DNA from: Acinetobacter variabilis
GTDB taxonomy: Bacteria; Pseudomonadota; Gammaproteobacteria; Pseudomonadales; Moraxellaceae
DNA: 64,000 nucleotides
Assembly (NCBI RefSeq): GCF_000369625.1
Contig: NZ_KB850113.1
Coordinates: 1,523,186-1,587,185 of the forward strand
Direction: 5' to 3'
This document shows, in pieces, positions 17,106 to 24,862 of the stretch (positions within the stretch are counted from its first letter, which is position 1; the number at the start of each line of letters is the position of its first letter). The translations under genes and the position numbers were made by a program. The notes below the pieces were generated by a model. That model did not search any database. It had not been told where the DNA came from and worked only from the letters and a program-made list of their open reading frames with translations.

Positions 17106-17159
17106 ATTCATATCCCCTAAATTATTATTTTCACATCATAACTTTAGGAAGATAGCTGA

Positions 17160-17720
17160 TCAATCAGAAACCATTTCTTTCTTAAATGATTCAAAGCCTT
17201 TCTTGTCAGACTGAGCTATACGTACAGCTACGGCGTTATTGAAGATTCCCTGCTTATATAGCCTATTTGCTGCCTTAACGTAGTTTTGGAATGCGCCGTA
17301 GGTCATTTCCATGATTTCACTATGTTGATGGCCCATTGATACCAGAAACTGGAATGAATCAAACCAGGTGGAGTCATCTTTCTTTTTAATGCCACGTTTA
17401 GGCTTTTCGTATTTGAAGTAAGCTTGATTGACTAGAAGTACAGCTTTAAGTAACTCCTTGAAGGCTTGCTCATCGGCAGCCAGATCAAAAATAGCTTTCT
17501 GTTTCAGGTTAGTCACACAGGCAATAGTTGAAATGACTTGTACGCCATTGGCTTTAAATAGAGCTGTCAAAATCTCATCTGAATGATCTTTATCTTTGAT
17601 GAAGTTTTTCAGCACTTCAGCATGCTTTAGCCATTGGTCAAAGTCTTTCATCTGGATCTGGCGAACTTCGATATCTTTAAGCTTGATACTTCGGTTTGTT
17701 GCTAGGAAAAAATCATTCAT
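17160..17720 (-). CDS. Probable tail assembly chaperone
   Basis: A 186-residue protein lying between tail-tube and tape-measure genes, the invariant place for lambda G-type chaperones. It is helical (KLKDIEVRQIQMKDFDQWL, EILTALFKANGVQVISTI) with a Trp/Phe-rich helix (WFDSFQFLVSMGHQHSEIM), resembling tail assembly chaperones of Mu-like and siphovirus groups. I looked for the usual slippery heptamer near the stop and found none that leads into a useful alternative frame, so a G/GT-type frameshift product is not supported. Identity rests mostly on position. Confidence 0.6.
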   Translation of the reverse strand: MNDFFLATNRSIKLKDIEVRQIQMKDFDQWLKHAEVLKNFIKDKDHSDEILTALFKANGVQVISTIACVTNLKQKAIFDLAADEQAFKELLKAVLLVNQAYFKYEKPKRGIKKKDDSTWFDSFQFLVSMGHQHSEIMEMTYGAFQNYVKAANRLYKQGIFNNAVAVRIAQSDKKGFESFKKEMVSD

Positions 17721-17750
17721 GATGGGGTCTCGAGATAAATTTTATGCATT

Positions 17751-17777
17751 AAAAAAGCACCCGGAGGTGCTTTTTTT
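17751..17777. terminator. Bidirectional terminator before the chaperone
   Basis: AAGCACC-CGGA-GGTGCTT is flanked by A-runs and T-runs on both sides, so it can stop transcription either way. The stem matches those at 4096 and 16122, suggesting a recurring terminator cassette. Confidence 0.8.
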
Positions 17778-17791
17778 AATCTGATTATTTA

Positions 17792-18166
17792 TTAGAATGC
17801 CATGGCTGCTAACTTAGTAAACGTTTTACTATCAGTGGTGGCTAGCATTTTTCGCCCATCTTTAAACTTCAAGATGAATGTGACATCTTTACCTTTACCA
17901 CCAAGCAACAAGCCTGCAAGTAAACCAACTGGGCCTAGCAGTGCTGCACCAGCAACCCCCCACCCGACTGTACCACCTATTCTTTTTACATTTTCTTCAG
18001 TTGCTACAGTTATCTCTTCAATTTCGATACTGGAAAATGACTGAACATTACCAGAAAAACCATCCCCTGCCGCCCATGCTGCAGAAATTGTAAAGACCCC
18101 ACCCAATATAGTGATTGAGCCCTTACCCTTTGTGAAGTCACCAGCATGTATAGTTAAGTTTGCCAT
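17792..18166 (-). CDS. Glycine-zipper membrane protein (moron candidate)
   Basis: A 124-residue protein from the ATG at 18166 (MANLTIHAGDFTKGKG), a better start than the upstream one, which lies in AT-rich DNA without a ribosome site. Residues about 70-95 (WGVAGAALLGPVGLLAGLLL) form a glycine-zipper hairpin suited to membrane insertion or oligomerisation, followed by a charged strand-rich end (FILKFKDGRKMLATT). It stands alone between two terminators, one after the PIN module and one before the chaperone. A superinfection-exclusion role is possible but unproven. Confidence 0.6.
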   Translation of the reverse strand: MANLTIHAGDFTKGKGSITILGGVFTISAAWAAGDGFSGNVQSFSSIEIEEITVATEENVKRIGGTVGWGVAGAALLGPVGLLAGLLLGGKGKDVTFILKFKDGRKMLATTDSKTFTKLAAMAF

Positions 18167-18217
18167 TATAATTCCGTGATTTTTAAAATTATCAACAAAC
18201 AAGATACTAAGTCCAGC

Positions 18218-18244
18218 ACAAAAAAACCACTCCGAAGAGTGGTT
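18218..18244 (-). terminator. Terminator after the PIN module
   Basis: On the minus strand CCACTC-TTCG-GAGTGG is followed by TTTTTTT; it has the stable UUCG tetraloop. It ends the transcript of the two-gene PIN module. Confidence 0.85.
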
Positions 18245-18256
18245 TGATTGATTAGC

Positions 18257-18703
18257 TCATTCGAATAAATCGTCAATAATCTGTAAATCCGAAATAGTCT
18301 TTATCCCTATTCTTAACTTTAGATGATCTATATAACTCTTAAAATCATTATCTCTAGTCAAAATGAAATTTGATTTATTGGCTATTGCAATGCCAAGGAT
18401 TTGGAGATCAACTTTAACTTTCTGCTTGGGTATCTCTAATTTGTTTTTATAATAATCTTCAGCCATACCAGCAGTAATATAAGCGGCTTTTTCATCGAAA
18501 CTAACAATTGAGGCAATTCTTTTTTTACTTTGAATAAATTGGAATCTTTCAGCGCTATCTCGAGATAAGAATTCAGACATTGCAGGCGCTGGAATTATTA
18601 CTTGCTGCACATTATTTACTTTGCAGAACTGGATAAAACCTTTATCGAAAGCATTATCATCAAAAAAAGCTACTAATATATTGGCATCAATAGTAATTAT
18701 CAT
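18257..18703 (-). CDS. PIN-domain ribonuclease (probable toxin)
   Basis: A 148-residue PIN-fold protein. The four acidic metal-binding positions are present: Asp6 in TIDANIL, Glu44 in MSEFLSRD, Asp99 in VKVDLQILGIA, and Asp118 or Asp120 in LTRDNDF. PIN proteins of this size are typically metal-dependent RNases, often the toxin of toxin-antitoxin pairs. Its ATG overlaps the stop of the 238-residue gene by four bases (ATGA), so the two are co-translated. The partner is much larger than a VapB-like antitoxin and carries no visible ribbon-helix-helix or SpoVT motif, so this is not a standard VapBC pair. Catalysis and target are inference. Confidence 0.85.
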   Translation of the reverse strand: MIITIDANILVAFFDDNAFDKGFIQFCKVNNVQQVIIPAPAMSEFLSRDSAERFQFIQSKKRIASIVSFDEKAAYITAGMAEDYYKNKLEIPKQKVKVDLQILGIAIANKSNFILTRDNDFKSYIDHLKLRIGIKTISDLQIIDDLFE

Positions 18704-19416
18704 GGCAAGCGTTCGTCTTCCAGTGTCTTATATGGATCATCCAAATCTTGCCAGCCGCTCCTACCAAACCCAACAAAGTCAGAAATCCATTTTTCGATTG
18801 AATCTTCTTCTAGGGCCTCATAGCTGTTTAATTTGAAATCCTCTAGATAAAGCTCATAAGCTTCACCATAGCTGTATGTAGCAACACCAGAGAAATCAAT
18901 TAGCGTATTTGTTCCTAAATATGTTTTAAGTGTGTTTACATCATCTAATGCAATTTTAGCGCTTATTTTAAATCCATTTATAAAGGTTATACCAACAGAA
19001 TGGCTTTCCGAACTGGTATTAATTCGGTTTACTCTGCCTCTAAGGGTGTCATTTTGTTTAAACTTTTTAGGTTTAATCACATTTCCTATAGATCGTAACA
19101 CTTTCATCTGTTTTGGGCTCTCGCCTTCGCGATGCACGCCGATTTGGGCATTACCCCAATCCAGATGTTTACTCAAATATTGATCTAAATCCCCACCATC
19201 TGAGTGTAAAATTTGATCTATGGCGACTTTGTATTCTTCAGAATCTAGTGGTGGGCTTCCAACATAAATAGATCCTTCCTGTAGATAACCGAAATTATCC
19301 TTAGATCCTTTTAGCAAATTAGCAAACTGCTTAAATAGTTCAGCCATTTCGCCAAACTTTAAATCGGATGGTTTTTTATCCGGCAAACGGAGTGCAATGA
19401 CAAGCTTATCTGACAT
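18700..19416 (-). CDS. Unrecognised partner of the PIN protein
   Basis: A 238-residue protein from the ATG at 19416, after GGGAGG; the upstream in-frame start is less favourable. It begins MSDKLVIALRLPDKKPSDLKF. Residues 20-110 look helical with KFGEMAELFKQFANLLKGS, while about 125-205 (LRGRVNRINTSSESHSVGIT, then LIDFSGVATYSYGEAYELYL) are beta-rich, perhaps an OB or barrel fold. No known antitoxin or DNA-binding motif was seen. The two-gene operon starts just downstream of a perfect 17-bp palindrome (19455-19471). As the first gene of an overlapping pair, an antitoxin, sensor or regulator role is a reasonable guess. Confidence 0.7.
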   Translation of the reverse strand: MSDKLVIALRLPDKKPSDLKFGEMAELFKQFANLLKGSKDNFGYLQEGSIYVGSPPLDSEEYKVAIDQILHSDGGDLDQYLSKHLDWGNAQIGVHREGESPKQMKVLRSIGNVIKPKKFKQNDTLRGRVNRINTSSESHSVGITFINGFKISAKIALDDVNTLKTYLGTNTLIDFSGVATYSYGEAYELYLEDFKLNSYEALEEDSIEKWISDFVGFGRSGWQDLDDPYKTLEDERLP

Positions 19417-19454
19417 AACCACCTCCCTCTAAGTTGCCTATAAAAATTATCACT

Positions 19455-19471
19455 AATGCTATATTAGCATT
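19455..19471. promoter_or_regulatory. Perfect 17-bp palindrome upstream of the PIN module
   Basis: AATGCTATATTAGCATT has 7-bp arms around a 3-bp centre. It is 39 bases upstream of the first start codon of the PIN operon, in an AT-rich gap with GATAAT and TATAGC-like candidates for a -10 element. It is a good candidate for an autoregulatory operator. Confidence 0.6.
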
Positions 19472-19642
19472 GGCTGTAATTTAACATCTTTACATTTTTG
19501 TTCAATAGATTAGAAAAAATATATGACACAGAATGTCGTTTAGTAAGAAACCAACTCACACTGATTGCTTACTCATCCTCTTATACGCCTCATCCATAAA
19601 CCGTTTATCCAAATCAACGACAAAAGTTTTTAAAACAGGCAC

Positions 19643-19663
19643 AAAAAAAGATGCCTTCGCATC
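19643..19663 (-). terminator. Terminator after the tail tube gene
   Basis: On the minus strand GATGC-GAAG-GCATC is followed by TTTTTTT. It lies about 30 bases past the tail-tube stop and would isolate the upstream head-tail genes from the PIN module. Confidence 0.8.
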
Positions 19664-19692
19664 CTGTGGAGATACTTTGTGCCTGTATGAGG

Positions 19693-20448
19693 TTATTCCG
19701 CTGCCGGAATCGTCACAACATGGCCATATAAGCCCAATGCTGGATCTGCTTGCTTCGTTACATCAGATAAAGCCTGACCAGAGATTTCATACTGACCAAG
19801 TTCTTCATGAATCAGCGGGAAAGTAGTTTCTGGTGACTTCTTGGTACGCCATAAACGTACAGCCATGTGCTTACCATTTGCTGTATTGATACCTTTAAAG
19901 AAGAGCTCGTACTCTTTTTCAAAGTCAGATGCCAATGTGGTATTAGTCACTGCACCAGTGGTGTAAGTGGCTAAGATCGGCATGGTCAGATCTGATACAT
20001 CATGGAAAACCACAGTACCAAACACTGCATCCAGTGTGTAATTCTCTGGATCAACTGTTTTAGCTGTACCAGTTGTTGAATCCTTGAATGAAACCGTTTT
20101 CAGGTTATAGCCATCCAGTTTGATTTCTTTACCAGCCACCACAGTACCCAGTGATACATCTGTCGCTGTAGTGGTCGCTACGGCGTGATTCATACCAGAC
20201 AGGATGTATTGAAGGTTTTCTGGATCAGTTTCTTCCAACGTTCCCGTGAAATTCACCGACGTTGCATTGATCATGGTGAAGTCAGTAGTGCGCTGACCAG
20301 TTGTTGATTCTTTATGTTCAACGACATCAGCACCAATTTCCAATTCAAAGTCTGGCACGTTACCCAGGTGACGCATTGCACCAGCAACACCATTCACAAG
20401 TTCTGACAGGTAAAACTTACCTTGCAGCGAAATATATTCTTTAGCCAT
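19693..20448 (-). CDS. Major tail tube protein
   Basis: A 251-residue protein, MAKEYISLQGKFYLSELVNG at the N-terminus, of the siphovirus tail-tube type: strand-rich with the acidic stretch VPDFELEIGADVVEHKES, a Ser/Thr-rich middle, and KHMAVRLWRTKKSPETTFPL near the C-terminus. It would polymerise around the tape measure into the tail tube. It is placed between tail-completion genes and chaperone/tape measure, as expected. Its ATG overlaps the stop of the 56-residue gene by three bases. Confidence 0.85.
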   Translation of the reverse strand: MAKEYISLQGKFYLSELVNGVAGAMRHLGNVPDFELEIGADVVEHKESTTGQRTTDFTMINATSVNFTGTLEETDPENLQYILSGMNHAVATTTATDVSLGTVVAGKEIKLDGYNLKTVSFKDSTTGTAKTVDPENYTLDAVFGTVVFHDVSDLTMPILATYTTGAVTNTTLASDFEKEYELFFKGINTANGKHMAVRLWRTKKSPETTFPLIHEELGQYEISGQALSDVTKQADPALGLYGHVVTIPAAE

Positions 20449-20618
20449 TACTTTTCATCCCCTGTAGTTTTCTTGGCTGGAGCAGCTTTAGGTTCAGGTA
20501 GTTCCTGAATGACACCATCTGCCAGTAATTTTTTGATTTGTGCATCACTCAGCCCACCGACCACATCGCCTTTTTGAAAGCGGCCGACAGGCTGAGTTGC
20601 CTTATATTGTTTTGCCAT
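20448..20618 (-). CDS. 56-residue head-tail protein, paralogue of the gene at 21975
   Basis: A short ORF, MAKQYKATQPVGRFQKGDVV and then a Lys/Pro-rich tail, with GGAGCC before the ATG. Residues 1-45 align with residues 1-45 of the 119-residue protein at 21975-22334 (MPKYIAKQSIGHFRPGQEIE): both have a K-Y/I start, a GxFxxGxxxxGL step, a QLxxLLAxGxI stretch and an E-rich tail. Many phages encode one such small domain next to the capsid gene; two in one operon is unusual. Its role is unknown. Confidence 0.75.
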   Translation of the reverse strand: MAKQYKATQPVGRFQKGDVVGGLSDAQIKKLLADGVIQELPEPKAAPAKKTTGDEK

Positions 20619-20627
20619 GACTGGCTC

Positions 20628-21047
20628 CTAAATGAATTTTTGTGATTCAAAAATAATCGTGATGTATGCAAAGCCAGGACTGTAGCCATCTCGAACTGAA
20701 ATAAATTCCAGCGCCGTACGCGATGCTTGTGGTTGCCAGCCGGGAAGCAACTCAATCACCTTCTCAGCCAAAAGCCCCGCTTCATCACTTACAGCACGTC
20801 CATCGGTCATTTGAGATTGAGCATTGCGACATGCCACCGTGACCGCCCATTGCTGACCAATCTGATTAACACTTCCACGACCTGCACTGGCTTTTTTGTC
20901 TATACGGACAAAATTGACGTGTGCTGACGGCGTGACCTGCGACATCTCTGTCACACCGACTGAATTCAACGGCGTATAGATCTTTAGAAATTCTGGAATC
21001 TCTTTCAGTTTTTCTGCAATCTCGTCACGTACTGCGAAGAATGTCAT
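20628..21047 (-). CDS. Tail completion/terminator protein (Mu Gp37-like)
   Basis: A 139-residue protein that would cap the tail or join it to the head. It begins MTFFAVRDEIAEKLKEIPEF and shows the GQQWAVTVACRNAQ / DGRAVSDEAGLLAEKVIELL pattern and GYSPGFAYITIIFE ending of the DUF1834/Gp37 group of phage Mu. It overlaps the preceding Phage_tail_S-like gene by 23 bases and lies in the normal order (DUF1320, tail S, Gp37, tube). Confidence 0.75.
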   Translation of the reverse strand: MTFFAVRDEIAEKLKEIPEFLKIYTPLNSVGVTEMSQVTPSAHVNFVRIDKKASAGRGSVNQIGQQWAVTVACRNAQSQMTDGRAVSDEAGLLAEKVIELLPGWQPQASRTALEFISVRDGYSPGFAYITIIFESQKFI

Positions 21048-21519
21048 CTATAAAACTCCCGACAATGTCTAAGACTTTCGCCTCATCTTCAGAATTAATA
21101 CCAAGAAAAGTACGGGATGGAATGTTCACCTCTTTTACTTTTCGATATTGCCCTGCCACCGCAAACGTAATGTATTGACCGTTCTTAGGGGTGATATGAG
21201 CACCATAATGAAAAACATGCGCATAGGTTTGATTAGCACCCCACTCTACGCCATTGATCAGAACGTTGTAGCTCATACCATTGAGTAAATGTCCATCATT
21301 ACGCCCTGTCTCCCCGCCTTGCAAGCGAGCACGCCATGAAACCTTCCATGGATTACCGTCAATATCATGTTGATATTGAAATCGCTTTCTTGTCGCATAA
21401 AGCATGGCATCGCCAATGTCGTTAAACATCTTTGACTTATCGGCATCGAACTGGTTTAAGCGAGCAAGGATTGCTTCGATAGGTGAGCTATCAGCTTGAA
21501 TGGTTATTGCGAAAGCCAT
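21025..21519 (-). CDS. Phage virion morphogenesis protein (tail_S family)
   Basis: A 164-residue protein from the ATG at 21519 (GAGGTGTTT before it). Hallmarks of the phage tail S/virion morphogenesis family are present: RKRFQYQHDIDGNPWKVS, RNDGHLLNGMSY, AHVFHYGA and the IPSRTFLGI motif, where Gly/Arg/Phe residues are conserved. Members are tail-completion or head-tail connector proteins (P2 gpS, Mu gpG). It follows DUF1320 as in Mu-like gene clusters. Confidence 0.88.
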   Translation of the reverse strand: MAFAITIQADSSPIEAILARLNQFDADKSKMFNDIGDAMLYATRKRFQYQHDIDGNPWKVSWRARLQGGETGRNDGHLLNGMSYNVLINGVEWGANQTYAHVFHYGAHITPKNGQYITFAVAGQYRKVKEVNIPSRTFLGINSEDEAKVLDIVGSFIDDILRST

Positions 21520-21526
21520 AAACACC

Positions 21527-21967
21527 TCACTTCATGCTTGGCATTTGATCCAGGATAGAATCTCCAAATACGCCACCGGTATAAGAAGTACCGACTGGCG
21601 CCGTCGAAGGTCGTCCTTTGGGATGGTCATCCACGATCTGGTTTGTTTCAGGCAATTGGATTTGCAAATGCGCTTTGTTGTCAGCAACGCGTTTTAAGAA
21701 TGCGATTGCATCCTCATAACGCTTCCGAGCCTCCTCGATGGGCTGCTGGAAGTAAAGACGATAGCGTGCGATGTCACACGCCATACGCTTTAAATTACTG
21801 GGCACATTGGGTAGCGGCAAAGGATAACGACCACCGATATGACCGTTAATCTCCTCTGTTGCATCCTGAATTGCATCAGTTACCGAGGACTGAGAAGGAA
21901 GCATCGCTTTCAGATTTTCAATCTCATCACCAAATCGTGCGACCAAATCTGCTTCAGTCGCATACAT
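21527..21967 (-). CDS. DUF1320 head-tail connector protein (Mu gp36-like)
   Basis: A 146-residue protein starting MYATEADLVARFGDEIENL, with EEINGHIGGRYPLPL and RMACDIARYRLY, the signature of DUF1320 (phage Mu gp36). It is thought to be a head completion or connector protein acting between portal and tail. The order 119-residue protein, DUF1320, tail S, Gp37-like is intact. Confidence 0.88.
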   Translation of the reverse strand: MYATEADLVARFGDEIENLKAMLPSQSSVTDAIQDATEEINGHIGGRYPLPLPNVPSNLKRMACDIARYRLYFQQPIEEARKRYEDAIAFLKRVADNKAHLQIQLPETNQIVDDHPKGRPSTAPVGTSYTGGVFGDSILDQMPSMK

Positions 21968-21974
21968 AGATCAC

Positions 21975-22334
21975 CTACTTGTTTTCGTCGGCAGGTTTTG
22001 AGTCTGCTTTAGGTTTTGCAGCAGGCTTCGCCTTTTCCAGTTCAGCCACCTTGGCTTTGAGCTCAGCAATTTCTTGCTCAGCTTTAGCCTTGTCGACAGT
22101 TGCTGTCTGATTGGCTTTGGTTAAGGCTTCATTGGCTGCTGTCAGCTCAGTATTGGCTTTTTCAAGTTTAGCTAAACGTGCAGCGGTACCATCTGCCTTA
22201 GGTTCTTCCGGCTCTTGATATTCTTCAATAGCCCCAGATGCTAAAAGGGCTTGAAGTTGTTTAGCTTCAAGCCCCTCAATTTCCTGACCTGGACGGAAGT
22301 GTCCGATCGATTGTTTTGCAATGTACTTTGGCAT
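21975..22334 (-). CDS. Small head-operon protein with Lys/Ala/Glu-rich coiled coil
   Basis: A 119-residue protein from the ATG at 22334, which has AAGGAG before it. Residues 1-45 form the small domain shared with the 56-residue gene at 20448. The rest (LAKLEKANTELTAANEALTK) is a coiled coil rich in Ala, Lys and Glu ending in KPADENK. It lies between capsid and DUF1320 genes. The short domain resembles a family of proteins found beside phage capsid genes with unknown function. Confidence 0.7.
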   Translation of the reverse strand: MPKYIAKQSIGHFRPGQEIEGLEAKQLQALLASGAIEEYQEPEEPKADGTAARLAKLEKANTELTAANEALTKANQTATVDKAKAEQEIAELKAKVAELEKAKPAAKPKADSKPADENK

Positions 22335-22344
22335 TTTGATCTCC

Positions 22345-23418
22345 TTATACAAATCCACGTCCACCGACTAAACCGTTCTTGTTATTAGGAACAGCAAGTG
22401 GAGATGATTCAGCTAATAATTGAATGCTTGAAGGGTTCTTTTCCTGCCATTGGCTTAAATAGAATTCTAGAGCTTGGCCAAATGCTTCAACGTTTTGCAA
22501 TGCACAGTGAGCAATCCAACCATTAGCATCAGAAACCAGCCCAAAGAAATCTTCTGGAATGAAACGCTCAACACTTCCATTCATGCTGTGTTTAGCATCA
22601 TAGGTCCAGATTTCTAGGTTATCGATGGTACCGCGGAATTGGGGTTTATCAGATTGATCAAAGGTTGGAGTAAGTGGAACACTCACACCCGCATATGGAG
22701 CAATGAACTTTTCCTTAAACTCAGGATCTTTAATCAGCGTGTTATACACTTTTGACGTAGTTAAGGCCATGATTGGTGATGTACCAGCATGCTCAACAGA
22801 AAGATCAATCATCGCTTGAATATCTTTGACTGGAGTAGCACCCGCTTGGCCCCATTTGATCAACGGCGTAAAGTTACATGCTGCATTACGTTCATAATCT
22901 ACTTCATACATCGGGAAGTCTGCAGAAGCAAAAGTGGTTTTACCGTAGAGAAGCACATCACGAGCAATTAATAGCTTTCGGTTTTCGATAGACTGACGCA
23001 GATACAATGCTTTTTGAGCCTGATCAATCAGTAGTAGATCTGCATCAGACAAGCGATTTGAGCCAGTCGCAATCACACCAAACTGACGTAAGCGTGCGAT
23101 CAGAGCAGTGTTTTGCACTTCACTTGGCATGACTGTCATCATTGGTTTCAGATAAGCTGGCTTAACGAATTTCACGTTACCAGATTCACCTACTTTAATC
23201 TGACGTCCAGCTGCAGTCGGAGTAACAAACGGCGCAAGTGGAGTCGCTGTATTTAGCTCACCTACTGGAACTTCTTTTTTAGTGTAGGAAACACGCTGAG
23301 GGAAAAAGCGGTCCATCAGCCAGGTATCTACCTTTTGAGTGGTATCAGTCAGTAATACCAGCTGTGGCACATCCAGTAATTCCACTGGTGCATTTTGAAA
23401 TGTAAAAGTTTGACTCAT
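22345..23418 (-). CDS. Major capsid protein, lambda gpE family
   Basis: A 357-residue protein, MSQTFTFQNAPVELLDVP at the N-terminus. It matches the lambda-E type capsid family: QKVDTWLMDRFFPQRVSYTK near residue 28, TAAGRQIKVGESG, YGKTTFAS, and the C-terminal LAESSPLAVPNNKNG. It would form the HK97-fold shell with the gpD-like decoration protein next door. The order decoration then capsid is the lambda D-E order. Confidence 0.93.
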   Translation of the reverse strand: MSQTFTFQNAPVELLDVPQLVLLTDTTQKVDTWLMDRFFPQRVSYTKKEVPVGELNTATPLAPFVTPTAAGRQIKVGESGNVKFVKPAYLKPMMTVMPSEVQNTALIARLRQFGVIATGSNRLSDADLLLIDQAQKALYLRQSIENRKLLIARDVLLYGKTTFASADFPMYEVDYERNAACNFTPLIKWGQAGATPVKDIQAMIDLSVEHAGTSPIMALTTSKVYNTLIKDPEFKEKFIAPYAGVSVPLTPTFDQSDKPQFRGTIDNLEIWTYDAKHSMNGSVERFIPEDFFGLVSDANGWIAHCALQNVEAFGQALEFYLSQWQEKNPSSIQLLAESSPLAVPNNKNGLVGGRGFV

Positions 23419-23421
23419 GTC

Positions 23422-23808
23422 TTAGTTCCCCACAACTTTACGAAGTTCGATTTTGTTTTTTAATGCTTGTGCACGTACTGCATCATATTGAGCAGTAGTC
23501 AGAGGTGTTCCATTCACTGTAACTACTGCAATATCAAATGGGCCTTGCACGTAGATCGGCATTTCAAGATTATTAGCCGCATGGTAAGTAGATTGCGCTG
23601 CGGTGAAATCTGAAACAGCAATTGCATTCCATTCACCTACTACACCTTCAGTGACAACAGGATGATCAGCAACGTTATCGGCACTCACGTTAAGTAAATC
23701 GCCGCGCTTATATGCTGTAGCAGTTTTTACTTTGGCATTTTCTGTACGTACGCCGTCACCGACCACTAGCTGTTTATTTTCAATAGTTCCTGTTACGACT
23801 TGGCTCAT
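23422..23808 (-). CDS. Head decoration protein (lambda gpD-like)
   Basis: A 128-residue protein of the HDPD family: GTIENKQLVVGDGVRTENAK, VKTATAYKRGDLLNVS, then GPFDIAVVTVNGTPLTTAQ. It would trim the three-fold axes of the expanded capsid and stabilise packaged DNA. Start overlaps the stop of the protease/scaffold gene (ATGA). It is slightly longer than lambda gpD (110 residues). Confidence 0.9.
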   Translation of the reverse strand: MSQVVTGTIENKQLVVGDGVRTENAKVKTATAYKRGDLLNVSADNVADHPVVTEGVVGEWNAIAVSDFTAAQSTYHAANNLEMPIYVQGPFDIAVVTVNGTPLTTAQYDAVRAQALKNKIELRKVVGN

Positions 23809-24782
23809 GATTTAGCTCCTTGTTGCTGTGCTGCTACAAACTGATTAAATGCCTGATCTAAAGCCGAGCCTTGTGGAGCTTGACCACCTTGCCCCGGATT
23901 GGCTTGATGAGTGAACAAGTGAGTAAATGCCGGATTTACACTTGGTGTTTGTGTTTGCTGTTGTTGTTCAGCTGGTGTTTGTTGACTGCCTGCTGCAAAC
24001 TGTTTGAGTGTTCCTGCCATCAGTTCAAATGCATCATCTGGCATGGCTGCAAACTTTGTTTTTTCTTCAGCGCTAAACTCTTTGTTTAGAGCTTTGGCCA
24101 AAGCGTCAATTTCAGAATTACGCTTATCTGTTGCAAACTGTTTGTTTTGTTCAGTCAAGGTGGAGACCTGACCTTCCAATTCTCTGATTTTGGCTTGCGC
24201 CTGTTCTAATTCGGTCACGTCGGTGTCCTCTGGTTGATTAAATTGTTTTGGAGAGTGACTCGCTGCCACTGCGTTTGTATTGTCATCCGCACCCAAAGCA
24301 CAGAAAGACACCTCACGAATACGACCACCACGGAAAACCGTGATAGGCCCTTGATGCACTTTTCCATTTACAGTGACTGATGCACCCGCTTGGATTTCTT
24401 CGACTGCAGAGGGTTCAATTCGCACTGACATCTGCCATGGAAAGCCATCGTCAGAGTCCTGAGCAACCTGAGTACCAAATTCATTACTCATTAGATCGCC
24501 TGAAACTGTTAGGCCGTTCTGGTGATCAATGCTGTGGCTATTGATGGCTCCAGCACGTTGCCGGGTTGAGTGATCCAGTAACGCAGGGATTCGGCCTTTA
24601 ATTTGCATAGAATCAAGATCAAAGATGATTCGATCCCAATACCAATGATCGGTAATAACTTCACCACTGTATGCAACACCGGAGAAAGTCCGCTTCTTCT
24701 TGCCATCTTCAGCTTGATCGACATTTAAGTTACCGACCTGGAAGCAATACTGATTCGGCTTATGTTCCTCTTCTTTTGGCAT
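23805..24782 (-). CDS. Capsid maturation protease with scaffold domain
   Basis: A 325-residue protein. The N-terminal domain (about 25-185) has the prohead serine protease pattern: His in ALLDHSTRQRAG, Ser in QMSVRIEP, and REVSFCALGADDNT, like Mu gpI and HK97-type proteases. A Gln/Ala/Thr-rich coiled-coil scaffold follows (ELEQAQAKIRELEGQVSTL, then QQQTQTP), ending AAQQQGAKS. The scaffold guides shell assembly and is then cut. It starts the head gene block, after a terminator and a hypothetical gene. Confidence 0.85.
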   Translation of the reverse strand: MPKEEEHKPNQYCFQVGNLNVDQAEDGKKKRTFSGVAYSGEVITDHWYWDRIIFDLDSMQIKGRIPALLDHSTRQRAGAINSHSIDHQNGLTVSGDLMSNEFGTQVAQDSDDGFPWQMSVRIEPSAVEEIQAGASVTVNGKVHQGPITVFRGGRIREVSFCALGADDNTNAVAASHSPKQFNQPEDTDVTELEQAQAKIRELEGQVSTLTEQNKQFATDKRNSEIDALAKALNKEFSAEEKTKFAAMPDDAFELMAGTLKQFAAGSQQTPAEQQQQTQTPSVNPAFTHLFTHQANPGQGGQAPQGSALDQAFNQFVAAQQQGAKS

Positions 24783-24796
24783 TTCTCATGCTCCAT

Positions 24797-24820
24797 AAAA
24801 AAACCGCCCTTTCGGACGGC
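24797..24820 (-). terminator. Terminator upstream of the protease gene
   Basis: On the minus strand CCGTCC-GAAA-GGGCGG with one U-G pair is followed by TTTTTTT. It sits between the 95-residue gene and the protease start. Confidence 0.75.
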
Positions 24821-24833
24821 GTAAAATAGCTAC

Positions 24834-24854
24834 AAATAAACCCACCGAGGTGGG
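24834..24854 (-). terminator. Terminator after the 95-residue gene
   Basis: On the minus strand CCCAC-CTCG-GTGGG is followed by TTTATTT. With the hairpin at 24797 it gives a double block between the insert gene and the head genes. Confidence 0.65.
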
Positions 24855-24862
24855 TAAATAGT

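Noticed and set aside
17150..17230. Programmed frameshift at the end of the tail chaperone
   Set aside because: No canonical slippery heptamer near the stop and the other frames close quickly.
19561..19690. Leftward frame after the tail tube ending in DEAYKRMSKQSV, 28 codons from a GTG
   Set aside because: It reads like protein but begins inside the terminator's T-run and has no ribosome site; probably a remnant or chance.
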